Assembly: GCA_963777485.1 (NCBI GenBank)
Contig: CAVZQP010000001.1
Span: forward strand, 1 to 64,000
Direction of reading: 5' to 3'
DNA from: Bog-473 sp963777485
GTDB taxonomy: Bacteria; Actinomycetota; Acidimicrobiia; Acidimicrobiales; RAAP-2
Length of the DNA: 64,000 bases
Below are positions 51,031 to 60,763 of this stretch, in pieces. Under the pieces are notes generated by a model. The model made no database searches, had not been told where the DNA came from, and worked only from the letters and a program-made list of their open reading frames with translations. A program made the position numbers and the translations under genes. How positions within the stretch are numbered: the first letter of the stretch is position 1; every line of letters begins with the position of its first letter.

Positions 51031-52451
51031 CGACGGCGACGGCACTGTCGCTGGCCGAGGCGGTGCGCTCGGGCACGCGCTCGGCCCGAGAGGTCACCGA
51101 CGAGGCGCTGGCCGTGGTTGCTTCCGGCGACGACGCCTTCCACATCTTCCTCGACGTGATGGCCGACGAGGCGCGGGCGCAGGCCGATGCGGTCGACGCC
51201 GTCGTGGCTGCCGGCCTCGACCCCGGGCCACTGGCGGGGGTGCCGGTTGCACTTAAGGACAATCTGTGCACGCGCGGCTTCGCAACGACGTGCGGGTCGC
51301 GGATCCTCGAGGGGTGGCGGCCGCCGTACGACGCGACTGTCGTTGGGGCAATCCGAGGAGCCGGGGCGGTGGCCTTGGGCAAGACGAACATGGATGAGTT
51401 CGCCATGGGCTCGTCCACCGAGAACTCTGCCTTCGGCCCGACACGTAATCCCCGCTGCACCGACAAGGTGCCCGGGGGCAGCAGCGGCGGGTCGGCGGCT
51501 GCGGTTGCCGCCGGCTTCGCGCCGCTGGCCCTTGGCTCCGACACCGGCGGCTCGATCCGGCAACCGGCGGCGCTCTGTGGCGTCGTCGGGATGAAGCCGA
51601 CGTACGGCCGGGTGTCGCGTTACGGGCTGGTGGCGTTCGCGAGCTCGCTCGACCAGATCGGTCCGTTCGCGGCGACGGTCGAGGACGCGGCACTTCTTTA
51701 CGACGTGATCGCCGGGCACGACCTGATGGACAGCACGTCGCTGCTGTCGGCGCCCGAGCCGACGTCGCCTGGCATCGGCGATGGTGTGGAGGGTGTCCGG
51801 ATCGGGGTGTGTCGCGACCTGGTCGACGGGTGTGCGACGGACGTGGCGGCGCGGGTGCACGAGGCGGCCGACGCGCTGGCCGCCGCGGGGGCCAAGGTCG
51901 ACGAGGTCTCGGTGCCCGAGTTCGCCTACGGCCTTTCTGCGTACTACCTCATCGCACCAGCTGAAGCCTCTTCCAACCTGGCCCGCTACGACGGCGTTCG
52001 CTATGGGCTGCGGGTGGACGGCGACGACGTCGAGGCGATGAACACTGCCACCAGGACGGCCGGGTTCGGCGCCGAGGTGAAGCGCCGCGTCATGCTCGGG
52101 ACCTACGCTCTGTCCGCCGGGTACTACGACGCCTACTACGCGCAGGCGCAGCGTGTGCGGACGCTCGTCATGCAGGCCTTCGACCGGGCCTACGAGTCCT
52201 ATGACGTGCTGCTCGGCGCGACTGCGCCGACGACGGCATTCGACCTAGGGGCGAAGGTGGACGACCCCATGGCGATGTACATGAACGACGTGTGTACGAT
52301 CCCGTCCAATCTCTCGGGACATCCGGCGATCTCGGTGCCATTCGGCACGGGCGAGGACGGCCTGCCGGTCGGCGTCCAGGTGCTGGCGCCCGCGCTGGGC
52401 GAGGCTCTGATGTTCAGGGTCGCTCGCGCCGTGGAGATGCACGCGCAATGA
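51027..52451 (+). CDS. gatA: Asp/Glu-tRNA amidotransferase subunit A
   Basis: 474 residues, amidase-signature enzyme that releases ammonia from glutamine to amidate Glu-tRNA(Gln)/Asp-tRNA(Asn). Catalytic triad visible: Lys77 (VALKDNL), cis-Ser152 (GGSSGGSAAA) and nucleophile Ser176 (SDTGGSIRQPAAL), with the normal spacing. Coupled at both ends. Confidence 0.96.
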   Translation: MTTATALSLAEAVRSGTRSAREVTDEALAVVASGDDAFHIFLDVMADEARAQADAVDAVVAAGLDPGPLAGVPVALKDNLCTRGFATTCGSRILEGWRPPYDATVVGAIRGAGAVALGKTNMDEFAMGSSTENSAFGPTRNPRCTDKVPGGSSGGSAAAVAAGFAPLALGSDTGGSIRQPAALCGVVGMKPTYGRVSRYGLVAFASSLDQIGPFAATVEDAALLYDVIAGHDLMDSTSLLSAPEPTSPGIGDGVEGVRIGVCRDLVDGCATDVAARVHEAADALAAAGAKVDEVSVPEFAYGLSAYYLIAPAEASSNLARYDGVRYGLRVDGDDVEAMNTATRTAGFGAEVKRRVMLGTYALSAGYYDAYYAQAQRVRTLVMQAFDRAYESYDVLLGATAPTTAFDLGAKVDDPMAMYMNDVCTIPSNLSGHPAISVPFGTGEDGLPVGVQVLAPALGEALMFRVARAVEMHAQ

Positions 52452-53878
52452 GCAAGTGGGAGACCGTGATCGGGCTCGAGGTGCACTGCGAGCTCGCCAC
52501 GAAGACGAAGCTGTTCTGTGGATGCCGCAACGCCTTCGGCGACGAGCCCAACGTCAACATCTGCCCGACCTGCATCGGGCTCCCGGGCTCGCTCCCGGTG
52601 CTCAACGAGCAGGCAGTCGAGCTGGCCATGCGGATCGGTGCCGCGCTCCACTGCGACATCCGCCCCTCGGTGTTCGCCCGCAAGAACTACTTCTATCCCG
52701 ACCAGGCCAAGGACTATCAGATCAGCCAATACGACCTGCCCCTGAACGCAGAGGGGTGGTTGGACCTGCCCGACGGGTTCCGGGTGGGCGTGACCCGGGC
52801 GCATATGGAGGAGGACACCGGCAAGCTGACCCACATCGGCGCGAGCGGCCGCATCAACGCGGCGCAGCACGCGTTGGTCGACTACAACCGCTCCGGCGTG
52901 CCGCTGGTCGAGATCGTCAGCGAGCCGGACATGCGCACGTCGGCGCAGGCGCGGTCGTACGCGTCGGAGTTGCGGGGGATCCTCGTCGCGACGGGCGCGT
53001 CGGACGGCCGAATGGAGGAGGGGTCGATGCGCGTTGACGCCAATGTCTCGGTCCGTCCTGCCGGCAGTCACGAGTTCGGGACCCGCTGCGAGATCAAGAA
53101 TCTCAACTCGTTCTCCTCGCTGGGCCGTGCCATCGACTACGAGGTGGCGCGGCAGATCGCGCTGCTCGAGGGCGGCGGCGTGGTCGATCAGGAAACCCGC
53201 CACTGGGATGAGTCGGCGGGACGTACGGAGGCGCTGCGGTCGAAGGAGGAGGCCAACGACTACCGCTACTTCCCCGAGCCCGACCTGGTGCCCTTGGCAC
53301 CCGGCGCCCCGTGGCGCGACCGGGTGCGGGGTTCGCTCGGGCCGATGCCGGCCGACCGGCGCGCCACGTTGGTGACCGCCCTCGGTGGCGACCCCAGCGC
53401 GGCCGAGGTCGATCAGATCAACGCGGTGGTCGACCTGGGTCTTGACGCACTCGTCAACGCGGCGTCGGACGCCGGTGCGCCCGCCTCACTGGCGTTGGTA
53501 CGTGCGGCCAACGAAGTTGCGGCGCAGAGCGAGGCCGGGTTGCGTCTCGACACCGGTGCGTTTGCGTCCCTGCTTAGGATGGAGGCGAGCGGAAAGCTGT
53601 CCGCCACCCAGTCCAAGGCGGTGCTCGCGGCGCTCCTCGAGCGCGGCGGGGGAGACCCGGCGGTCGTGGCGAACGAAATGGGTTTCGAAGCAATGGCCGC
53701 TGACTCGTTGGCCGCCGTGGTCGACGAGATCGTCGCGGCGAACCCCGACGAGTGGACCCGCTTCCTCGACGGTGACGACAAGCTCATGGGCTTCTTTACC
53801 GGCAGGGTGATGGAGGCCACGGCCAAGAAGGCAAACGGGAAGGACGTCGCGGCCGAGCTCCGTCGACGCCGCGGTTAG
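52448..53878 (+). CDS. gatB: Asp/Glu-tRNA amidotransferase subunit B
   Basis: 476 residues. GatB cradle domain (WETVIGLEVHCELATKTKLFC, NICPTCIGLPGSLPVLN with the zinc-type Cys, YFYPDQAKDYQISQYD), helical domain, and the C-terminal tRNA-recognising YqeY-like tail. It binds the mischarged tRNA and activates it with ATP. ATG overlaps the gatA stop (ATGA). Ends in a 4-bp TTAG overlap with the convergent TetR gene. Confidence 0.96.
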   Translation: MSKWETVIGLEVHCELATKTKLFCGCRNAFGDEPNVNICPTCIGLPGSLPVLNEQAVELAMRIGAALHCDIRPSVFARKNYFYPDQAKDYQISQYDLPLNAEGWLDLPDGFRVGVTRAHMEEDTGKLTHIGASGRINAAQHALVDYNRSGVPLVEIVSEPDMRTSAQARSYASELRGILVATGASDGRMEEGSMRVDANVSVRPAGSHEFGTRCEIKNLNSFSSLGRAIDYEVARQIALLEGGGVVDQETRHWDESAGRTEALRSKEEANDYRYFPEPDLVPLAPGAPWRDRVRGSLGPMPADRRATLVTALGGDPSAAEVDQINAVVDLGLDALVNAASDAGAPASLALVRAANEVAAQSEAGLRLDTGAFASLLRMEASGKLSATQSKAVLAALLERGGGDPAVVANEMGFEAMAADSLAAVVDEIVAANPDEWTRFLDGDDKLMGFFTGRVMEATAKKANGKDVAAELRRRRG

Positions 53879-54468
53879 GACTCGAGCGGCTCCTTCGAGT
53901 ATCGGTCGAGCGTCGGGCCGACCCAGCGTCCGATCTGCTTGGGCGACGCTGTGGACATCGGCGGTACGCGCAGGATGTAGCGGGCAAAAGCCAGGCCCAT
54001 CAGCTGTGACGAGACCATTGCCGTACGGCGACGCATGAGCGCCTCCGTCTCGCCTTCGTTGCGCCGGAGGACGCTCCAGACGCGCTCGTTGACGAACTCG
54101 CGCACGGCGTCGGCCACGTTGGTGGAAGCAGCCATGGCGGAGAGGCACGAGGCGAACGACGACCCGGTGCCCTCGGCGTGGTCCCACATGGTGAGGAAGC
54201 CCTCGATGGTGCGGGAGCCCGAGGACTCCGGTCCGGCGGCGTGCTCTTTTACCTGCCTCGGGTCGAAGGGCAGGGCCATGGCGGCCACGAACAAGGCGGC
54301 CTTGCCGTCGAAGTAATGGTGGACGAGGGCGGGGTCGACACCTGCCTCTCGGGCGACCCCCCGCAGGCTGGTGCCGTCGTAGCCCTTGTCCGCGAAGACG
54401 CGCTTGGCCGCCTCGACGATCTCACCCCGGGTGTCCGCGTTGCCCGGCCGGCGTCCGACGGCGCTCAC
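53875..54468 (-). CDS. TetR-family transcriptional regulator
   Basis: 197 residues. N-terminal HTH: IVEAAKRVFADKGYDGTSLRGVAREAGVDPALVHHYFDGKAALFVAAM (about residues 16-63); the C-terminal ligand domain resembles the TetR_C_17 type. Divergent from an MMPL exporter, which it most likely represses. GTG start. Confidence 0.91.
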   Translation of the reverse strand: MSAVGRRPGNADTRGEIVEAAKRVFADKGYDGTSLRGVAREAGVDPALVHHYFDGKAALFVAAMALPFDPRQVKEHAAGPESSGSRTIEGFLTMWDHAEGTGSSFASCLSAMAASTNVADAVREFVNERVWSVLRRNEGETEALMRRRTAMVSSQLMGLAFARYILRVPPMSTASPKQIGRWVGPTLDRYSKEPLES

Positions 54469-54499
54469 TGCTGTGACACCGCGAAACGGCGGGTCAGCA

Positions 54500-54549
54500 G
54501 GTATTCACCAGCGGGGAATTCTGTGTTAAAACTCATCAGTGGTGAATCA
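54500..54549. promoter_or_regulatory. inverted repeat between tetR and MMPL gene
   Basis: ATTCACCA (from about 54503) and TGGTGAAT (about 54540-54547) are exact reverse complements about 30 bp apart in the divergent intergenic region. They may be two half-sites or one operator per promoter for the TetR protein. Confidence 0.4.
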
Positions 54550-54555
54550 TAGGAT
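54550..54555 (+). promoter_or_regulatory. -10 box of the MMPL gene
   Basis: TAGGAT followed by 9 nt and the GTG at 54565; it directly abuts one arm of the inverted repeat. Confidence 0.4.
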
Positions 54556-54564
54556 GGTGAGCGG

Positions 54565-56793
54565 GTGAGCGGAATGGATGAAAGGTCCCAGACGGAGGTC
54601 ACGGCTCTCGGCCGCCTGGCGGGCCGGTGCTACGACCGCCGCCGGCTGGTGCTCGTGCTCTGGATTGTCGCCATCATCGGTATCACCGTCGTCTCGGTGG
54701 CAGTAGGCACCACGTTCAAGAACAAGTTCACCGCTGGCAACACCCCGTCGCAGCAGGCGCAGAACATTCTCCAAGAGCGCTTCCCGTCCAAGTCGGGCGA
54801 CACCGCAGACATCGTGTTTCACACGTCGACGCCCATATCCGCCAACCAGGCGGCGATCACCAGTGTCATCGACAAAGTGCGACCGCTTCCCTACGTCCAG
54901 GGCATCACCAGCCCATTCTCAACACAGGGAGCACACCAGATCGCGCCAAGAGGTGACATCGCCTACGCAGAGATCCAGTTCACGACGGACACGGCCGACA
55001 TCCCGACTGGCGCGGTGAAGACGGTTATCTCCACCGCGCAGGGCGCAGCAACCCACGGGGTCCAGGTAGAGCTGGGCGGAAGCCCGATCTCCGCTGCCGC
55101 CACCGCAGCGCCGGGACCGAGCGAGGGCATCGGCATCACGGCAGCGCTGCTGATCATGCTGCTGGCGTTCGGCTCGGTGGTGGCCATGGGCCTGCCGGTG
55201 ATCACCGCACTGGCGGGCCTTGGGATCGGTATTGCCTTGCTGGAGTTGTTCACCCACCTCCTTACCGTGCCGAATTTTTCGCCAGAGATGGCGATCATGA
55301 TCGGCCTCGGCGTGGGCATCGACTACGCGCTCTTCATCGTGACCCGTTACCGACAGGGCGTCTTCGAGGGCCGGACGCCGCGCAACGCGGTGATGACGGC
55401 CCACATGACCGCGGGGCGGTCGGTCATGTTCGCCGGCAGCACTGTTGTGATCTCCCTCTTCGGGCTTTACCTGATTCAGCAGCCCTACATGATCGGGCTC
55501 GCCACCGCCTGCATCGCAGCCGTGCTGATGGTGCTCCTGGCGGCGTTGACGCTCCTCCCGGCGATGCTCGGGTTCGCAGGCAACGTGATCGACAAGCTGC
55601 ACATCCCCGGGCTGCTCCAGAGCGGCGGCCCCCCGCCAGAGAACGGGTTCTGGCACCGCTGGAGCCGGTTTATCCAAAGGCGGGCTTGGTTCACTGGTAT
55701 CGCGGCGGTCCTCGTCCTCGTGGCGCTCGCAATCCCGCTGTTCAGCATGCGGCTCCAGTTCACCGACGCCGGTAACGACCCCTCCAACTTGACCACGCGC
55801 CAGGCCTACGACCTCTTGGCCCAGGGATTCGGACCTGGGTTCAACGGCCCTCTGATCGTGGCGGTCGCTATGAACGGACCCTCGGACGTACCGAGGGTGC
55901 AGCACCTCGACCGCGCGCTCTCGTCGGGAATCCGAGGCGTTGCGTTCACAGCACCCCCTCAGTTCAACGCGAGCGACACCGGTGCCCTGATTCCGGTCAT
56001 CCCGACGACGTCGCCGCAAGCGTCGCAGACGGTCGACCTCGTGAACCGTCTGCGTGCTGATGTGATCCCGCCGGTCGTCAGCGGGACCGACGTCAACGCG
56101 CAGGTCGGCGGGGAGACCGCGGCATCGATCGACGCGGCCAACTTCCTTGGTCATCGCCTCTTCATCGTGATCGGCGCGGTGTTGATCCTCTCCTTCCTGC
56201 TCCTCATGGTCGTCTTCCGCTCGCTGGTTCTGCCGCTCAAGGCGGTGATCATGAACCTCCTGAGCGTCGGTGCGGCCTACGGAGTGATGGTGGCCGTGTT
56301 CCAGTGGGGCTGGGCGGGGAGCATCATCGGGATCGGCGAGAAGGGACCGATCGACCCCTGGATCCCGGTCGCAATGTTCGTCGTCCTGTTCGGTCTCTCC
56401 ATGGACTACGAGGTCTTCCTGCTCTCGCGCATCCGCGAGGAGTGGCTCCGCACAGGTGAGAACTCGACCGCGGTCGCGGACGGCCTGGCCGTAACCGGCC
56501 GGATCATCACGGCTGCGGCGGCGATCATGTTCTGCGTCTTCGGCTCGTTCATCATCAAGGACCCGCTGCACATCCTCAAGGTGTTCGGTCTAGGGCTGGC
56601 GACGGCGGTACTCATCGACGCCACAATTGTCCGCATGGTGCTCGTCCCCTCGATCATGGAGGTGCTCGGGCCGGTCAACTGGTGGCTGCCGCGCTGGATG
56701 GACCGATCGATGCCGAGACTCGGGATCGAGGTCACCCCGACCCCGACTCACACTCCCGCTCCGGCGTCGACGCCGTTGCCCACGCCCGCCTGA
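54565..56793 (+). CDS. MMPL/RND-family membrane transporter
   Basis: 742 residues, about 12 membrane segments in two repeats, each with an extracytoplasmic loop. Signature blocks GLGVGIDYALFIVTRYRQ and FGLSMDYEVFLLSRIREEW carry the intramembrane Asp-Tyr pairs that relay protons. Typical substrates are lipids, siderophores or drugs. No cytoplasmic C-terminal domain; it ends in a short Pro/Thr tail. GTG 54565 or ATG 54574 could be the start. Under the divergent TetR. Confidence 0.92.
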   Translation: MSGMDERSQTEVTALGRLAGRCYDRRRLVLVLWIVAIIGITVVSVAVGTTFKNKFTAGNTPSQQAQNILQERFPSKSGDTADIVFHTSTPISANQAAITSVIDKVRPLPYVQGITSPFSTQGAHQIAPRGDIAYAEIQFTTDTADIPTGAVKTVISTAQGAATHGVQVELGGSPISAAATAAPGPSEGIGITAALLIMLLAFGSVVAMGLPVITALAGLGIGIALLELFTHLLTVPNFSPEMAIMIGLGVGIDYALFIVTRYRQGVFEGRTPRNAVMTAHMTAGRSVMFAGSTVVISLFGLYLIQQPYMIGLATACIAAVLMVLLAALTLLPAMLGFAGNVIDKLHIPGLLQSGGPPPENGFWHRWSRFIQRRAWFTGIAAVLVLVALAIPLFSMRLQFTDAGNDPSNLTTRQAYDLLAQGFGPGFNGPLIVAVAMNGPSDVPRVQHLDRALSSGIRGVAFTAPPQFNASDTGALIPVIPTTSPQASQTVDLVNRLRADVIPPVVSGTDVNAQVGGETAASIDAANFLGHRLFIVIGAVLILSFLLLMVVFRSLVLPLKAVIMNLLSVGAAYGVMVAVFQWGWAGSIIGIGEKGPIDPWIPVAMFVVLFGLSMDYEVFLLSRIREEWLRTGENSTAVADGLAVTGRIITAAAAIMFCVFGSFIIKDPLHILKVFGLGLATAVLIDATIVRMVLVPSIMEVLGPVNWWLPRWMDRSMPRLGIEVTPTPTHTPAPASTPLPTPA

Positions 56794-56811
56794 CCTGTGC
56801 AGGGGCGGCCG

Positions 56812-56817
56812 TATGCT
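56812..56817 (+). promoter_or_regulatory. -10 box of leaderless ilvD mRNA
   Basis: TATGCT followed by 8 nt and the ATG at 56826; no Shine-Dalgarno sequence. Confidence 0.5.
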
Positions 56818-56825
56818 TGCCCCCC

Positions 56826-58601
56826 ATGAGCGAACAACCGGTGTCCACGTTCGTGTCGTTGAATCCGGGGCGCGACGTACAGCGGGTCGGCACCGCCCAG
56901 TTCCTCGGCGAGGACGTTCAGAAGATCCACGACCCCGTGTGGGCCGTCATGGGGAACCTCGGCGACAGCCAGTGCTACCTCGGCGTCCCGGAGAAGGTGC
57001 AGATCATCCAGTCAGCGTTGTCGCGGCGTATCGCGAAGGACGATCTTGCGGTCCGGCTGATCCCGCCGACGTTCACGCTCGGCGTCTCGGACGGCCAGCT
57101 CAACGGCACACCGGAGATGCGGTTCTCCCTCGTGGGAAGGGAGCTGGTGCACGACGTCGCCGACGTGCACCTCGTCGCGAACAAGGTTGCCGGGCTGGTT
57201 GCCGTCGTGGCGTGCGACAAGCCGCCGGTCGGCACGCTCGCCGCCATCCTCGAGAACGACACCCCCGCGGTCATCCTCTCGGACGGGCCGATCCGGCCCG
57301 GGATCGATCCGGAGACGGGTGCGCCGATCGACATCGTGGCGGCCTTCCAGATCGCCGATCAGGACGCGGCGGTCCGCGCCCGCTACGCACTGAACGCCTG
57401 TCCGGGCCAAGGCAGCTGCGGCGGGATGTTCACGTACAACACGATGCAGACGTTCATCGCGGTGCTCGGGCTCGAGCCGCTGCACATGGTCGCTCCTCCG
57501 TCCGACGACCAGCGCCGTCTGAACGACTTTCCCGATCAACTCATCGACTGCCTGTTGGCCATGGCGAGCCGGGGGATCAGCCCACGGGACATCGTGACGC
57601 CTTCGGCGCTCCGGAACGCGTTGACGGTTGCAGTCGCCATGGGTGGTTCCACCAACGTCGCGCTGCACAGCGTCGAGATCGCCCGTGCCGCCGGGATCGA
57701 CCTCTGGGCCGAGGTGCTCAGCCAAGCGGACTTCAACGACCTGGCTCGGCGGTTGCCCGTACTCGTCAACATGCGGCCCTTTGGCGATTACTCCATGGTT
57801 GACGTCGACGCCAAGGGAGGGCTGCAGGTCATCGTCAAGGAACTCCTCGACGCAGGGTTCCTCGACGGTGATGCGCTCACCTGCACGGGCGAGACCCTGG
57901 CCGAACAGGTTCGGCGGCTCGACCCGCCGCCGCCCGATCAGGATGTCATCTACCGGGTCGAGAAGCCCTTTAAGGACACGGGCGGACTCCGCCTGCTCCG
58001 GGGAAACCTTGCGCCGGAGGGTGGTGCGATCCTCAAGGTGGCCGGCGTCGAGCGCGGCGTGCAGGACGGTATGTTCACGGGTCGAGCCCGCGTGTTCAAC
58101 AGTGAGCGCGCTCTCGTCGAGGCGCTCGACCAGCAGCCGGACTCCTTCGAGGATAACGACATGGTGGTCATCCGCTACGAAGGACCCCGTGGGGCGCCGG
58201 GCATGCCGGAGCTGCTCGACCCTACCTCGCGGATCACCGCCCTGTGCCGGGAGCGGGACATCACCATCGCTCTGATGACCGACGCGCGGTTCTCTGGCGG
58301 ATCGGTCGGGTTGGTGATCGGCCACGTCGCACCCGAGGCCTTCCTCGGAGGACCCATCGCACTCGTCGAACAGGGCGACACCATCGTGATCGACGTCAAC
58401 AACGATCGCATCGACTGCGCGCAGTTCGACGAAGCGGGAGTGCTCGAGCAACGTGCCGAGGCCTGGCGGGCGGAGGTCGATCGCCATGGTGGCGTGCACC
58501 CGGACGCCACCCCGGTCACGGACCGGGTGTTGTCCCGGATGCGAGCCACGGCGCTGCCCGCGCTCCTAGGCGGAGGCATGGCCACCCCGTCGCCCGCCTG
58601 A
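56826..58601 (+). CDS. ilvD: dihydroxy-acid dehydratase (IlvD/Edd family, divergent type)
   Basis: 591 residues. Iron-sulfur cluster dehydratase of branched-chain amino-acid synthesis. Three Cys expected to hold a [2Fe-2S] cluster are seen at 50 (GDSQCYLGV), 130 (VACDK) and 198 (GQGSCGGMFTYNTM), with the metal-binding Lys132. Later blocks are AMGGSTNVALHSVEIA, GPRGAPGMPELLDPT and DARFSGGSVGLVIGHVAPEA. The N-terminal third departs from the common form (SDGQLNGTPEMRF instead of DGIAMGHEGM), so a sugar-acid dehydratase role is a minor alternative; the GSCGGM motif and ilvB nearby favour IlvD. Confidence 0.85.
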   Translation: MSEQPVSTFVSLNPGRDVQRVGTAQFLGEDVQKIHDPVWAVMGNLGDSQCYLGVPEKVQIIQSALSRRIAKDDLAVRLIPPTFTLGVSDGQLNGTPEMRFSLVGRELVHDVADVHLVANKVAGLVAVVACDKPPVGTLAAILENDTPAVILSDGPIRPGIDPETGAPIDIVAAFQIADQDAAVRARYALNACPGQGSCGGMFTYNTMQTFIAVLGLEPLHMVAPPSDDQRRLNDFPDQLIDCLLAMASRGISPRDIVTPSALRNALTVAVAMGGSTNVALHSVEIARAAGIDLWAEVLSQADFNDLARRLPVLVNMRPFGDYSMVDVDAKGGLQVIVKELLDAGFLDGDALTCTGETLAEQVRRLDPPPPDQDVIYRVEKPFKDTGGLRLLRGNLAPEGGAILKVAGVERGVQDGMFTGRARVFNSERALVEALDQQPDSFEDNDMVVIRYEGPRGAPGMPELLDPTSRITALCRERDITIALMTDARFSGGSVGLVIGHVAPEAFLGGPIALVEQGDTIVIDVNNDRIDCAQFDEAGVLEQRAEAWRAEVDRHGGVHPDATPVTDRVLSRMRATALPALLGGGMATPSPA

Positions 58602-58619
58602 GCGGGTGCGCCGCCGGCG

Positions 58620-60392
58620 CTACTTCTGGCCGCTGCGGTGCAGCGCGTCGGACCGGATCGAGCCAGCCGTGTCCCAGAGCTCATCGGAAGGCACGGGGTA
58701 CCCGTAGAAGAACCCCTGCACCGACTCGCACCCGATGGCCTGGAGAGCACCGGCCTGCTCCGCCGTCTCCACTCCCTCGGCGACCACAGACAGGTTGAGT
58801 GAATGCCCGAGGTTGACCAATCCCTGTACGATGGCGGCGCTGCGACTGTCGTCGGAATCGAGCGTCGAGACGAAGCGGCGGTCGATCTTGATCCCGGTGA
58901 TGGGCAGGTCCTGGAGCCATGAGAAGTTCGAGTAGCCCGCCCCGAAGTCGTCCAAGGCGAGACACACACCGAGTTCCCGAAGCGATCGCATGACCACCTC
59001 GGCGACCCCCACGTCGAGCAGGGCCTCCTCGAGGATCTCGAAACCGAGCAGCTCCGGAGGCAACCCGTTACGGGTGAGCACGTCCACGACCAATGCCGGG
59101 AAGCCCGGGTCGGCGAGTTGCTGCGGGGACACGTTCACCCACAGACGGAAGGGGCCGGAAAGCTTGTCCTCGGCCCGCCACCGCGCGAGATCCGCCGTGG
59201 CCTGCTCCAACACCCACGTGCCGATCGGGGTTATGAGGCCGCTGTCTTCTGCCACGGGCAGGAATTTCTCGGGAAGGACGCGTCCGTGACCCGGACGGTC
59301 CCATCGCAGCAGCGCCTCGGCTGCGACGACGTCCTCGGTCAATGGGTCCACGACGGCCTGGTACAACAGCAACAGGGCGCCGGTCGCCATCGCGACGGGG
59401 AGCTCGCGCTCTATCTCGAAACGTTCCCTGACCTGGGCGCGCATCTCGTCGTCGAATAGCTCCCAACGGCCACGCCCGCCCTCCTTCGCCCGGTACATCG
59501 CGGTGTCCGCGTTGCGAAGCAATGTCTCCGCCGAGTGGCGCCTGAGTCCCGGCACGGTCATGGCGATGCCCACGCTCGCGCTGATCCCGTAGTCAGACCC
59601 GTCGATCTCGATCGGCTTCTGGAACGTATCGAGGAGGTGCTGGGCGATGGCGCACGCCTCGTTGGACCCCCGCACGTCCGGGCAGATGACGACGAACTCG
59701 TCGCCCCCGAAGCGGGCCACACTGTCGGTCTTCCGGCACGATGCGCTCAGGCGATGCGCGACCTCTTGCAACACCCTGTCACCCACTTGATGGCCGAAGA
59801 GGTCGTTGACCACCTTGAAACGGTCGAGATCGAGGAAGTAGAGCGCCACGGATCGGCCGCTGCGGTGACTCATCGCCAAGCTCTGTTCAAGGCGGTCGTC
59901 GAGCAAGGCCCGGTTGAGCAGTCCCGTCAACGGGTCGTACATCGCTTGGTACGCGTTGATCTGCTTCAGCCGGTCGACAAGGTCCCGGTTCTGCTTGAAG
60001 AGGCGCCTTCTCGTCAGGGCGTCGGCGACGCTCTTTTGAAATTGAGGCGGCGCGACCGGTTTGATCAGATATGCGTCGAGCTGACCCACCGCTGCGATGG
60101 CGGTGTCGAGCGTCGCATAGCCCGTCAACAGGAGAACGGGGATCTCCGGATCGTGGGCCTTGACGTCCTGGGCGAGGTCTATTCCCGTGCCATCGGGCAA
60201 CTGGTAGTCGACGACGACTACGGCCGGCGTGTGGATGGCGACCAGTTTCCGCCCGTCCTTGACCGTCCCTGCGGTGATCGTCTCGATCCCGTCCATGCGG
60301 AGGACCTCGACCAGCGTGTCGCGCATCTGCTCGTCGTCGTCGACAACGAGGACGGTCTCCGTGTGGTCCGGTGCAGCGTAGAGATCTGTCAT
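58620..60392 (-). CDS. REC-GGDEF-EAL response regulator (cyclic di-GMP turnover)
   Basis: 590 residues. REC domain with phospho-acceptor Asp62 (VVVVDYQLPDG); GGDEF domain with intact FGGDEF at 228-233 and the inhibitory I-site RKTD just upstream; EAL domain with EALLRW (359-364), NVSPQQL, DDFGAGYSNF and IKIDRRF. All signature residues for both synthesis and hydrolysis of c-di-GMP appear present, so it may be a phosphorylation-switched bifunctional enzyme. Start ATG 60392 overlaps the CheY stop (ATGA). Confidence 0.93.
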   Translation of the reverse strand: MTDLYAAPDHTETVLVVDDDEQMRDTLVEVLRMDGIETITAGTVKDGRKLVAIHTPAVVVVDYQLPDGTGIDLAQDVKAHDPEIPVLLLTGYATLDTAIAAVGQLDAYLIKPVAPPQFQKSVADALTRRRLFKQNRDLVDRLKQINAYQAMYDPLTGLLNRALLDDRLEQSLAMSHRSGRSVALYFLDLDRFKVVNDLFGHQVGDRVLQEVAHRLSASCRKTDSVARFGGDEFVVICPDVRGSNEACAIAQHLLDTFQKPIEIDGSDYGISASVGIAMTVPGLRRHSAETLLRNADTAMYRAKEGGRGRWELFDDEMRAQVRERFEIERELPVAMATGALLLLYQAVVDPLTEDVVAAEALLRWDRPGHGRVLPEKFLPVAEDSGLITPIGTWVLEQATADLARWRAEDKLSGPFRLWVNVSPQQLADPGFPALVVDVLTRNGLPPELLGFEILEEALLDVGVAEVVMRSLRELGVCLALDDFGAGYSNFSWLQDLPITGIKIDRRFVSTLDSDDSRSAAIVQGLVNLGHSLNLSVVAEGVETAEQAGALQAIGCESVQGFFYGYPVPSDELWDTAGSIRSDALHRSGQK

Positions 60393-60763
60393 GCGGTGTC
60401 TCGATCGATCGCAGCTCTGACCTCGTCGAGCAACTGCCGGGGCGCAACGGGCTTCATCAGGTGGGAGAAGACCTTGTGGCCGACGCTCCGCTTGTCTTCT
60501 CCCTCGAAGCGGTACGCGGACATCAGAATCACGTTCGGTGGTGAGTCGAGTGCCTGGAGGACCTCGATACCGGTCCGTCGGGGCATGCGAATGTCGAGCA
60601 GCAGGACCGACACGCTCCCAGACTCCAGCATGTCGAGCGCGTCCTGACCGTCGACGGCCTCTGCGACCGAGTAGCCGGCTGATCGCAGGATCTGAGCTAC
60701 GGAGGTGCGGACGGGCTCCTCGTCGTCCACGACGAGCACGTCGGCGAGCAGGACGCTGTTCAT
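60389..60763 (-). CDS. CheY-like single-domain response regulator
   Basis: 124 residues, receiver domain only: acidic pocket VVDDEE, phospho-acceptor Asp57 (LLLDIRMP), Ser/Thr switch in ILMSAYR and conserved Lys in LMKPVAP. It lies between the kinase and the REC-GGDEF-EAL protein, coupled to both by ATGA, so it is probably a shuttle or sink in their phosphorelay. Confidence 0.92.
   Translation of the reverse strand: MNSVLLADVLVVDDEEPVRTSVAQILRSAGYSVAEAVDGQDALDMLESGSVSVLLLDIRMPRRTGIEVLQALDSPPNVILMSAYRFEGEDKRSVGHKVFSHLMKPVAPRQLLDEVRAAIDRDTA

Noticed and set aside
54919..56571. 550-codon minus-strand frame opposite the MMPL gene
   Set aside because: His/Arg/Asp/Glu-rich shadow of a membrane protein gene, no motif.
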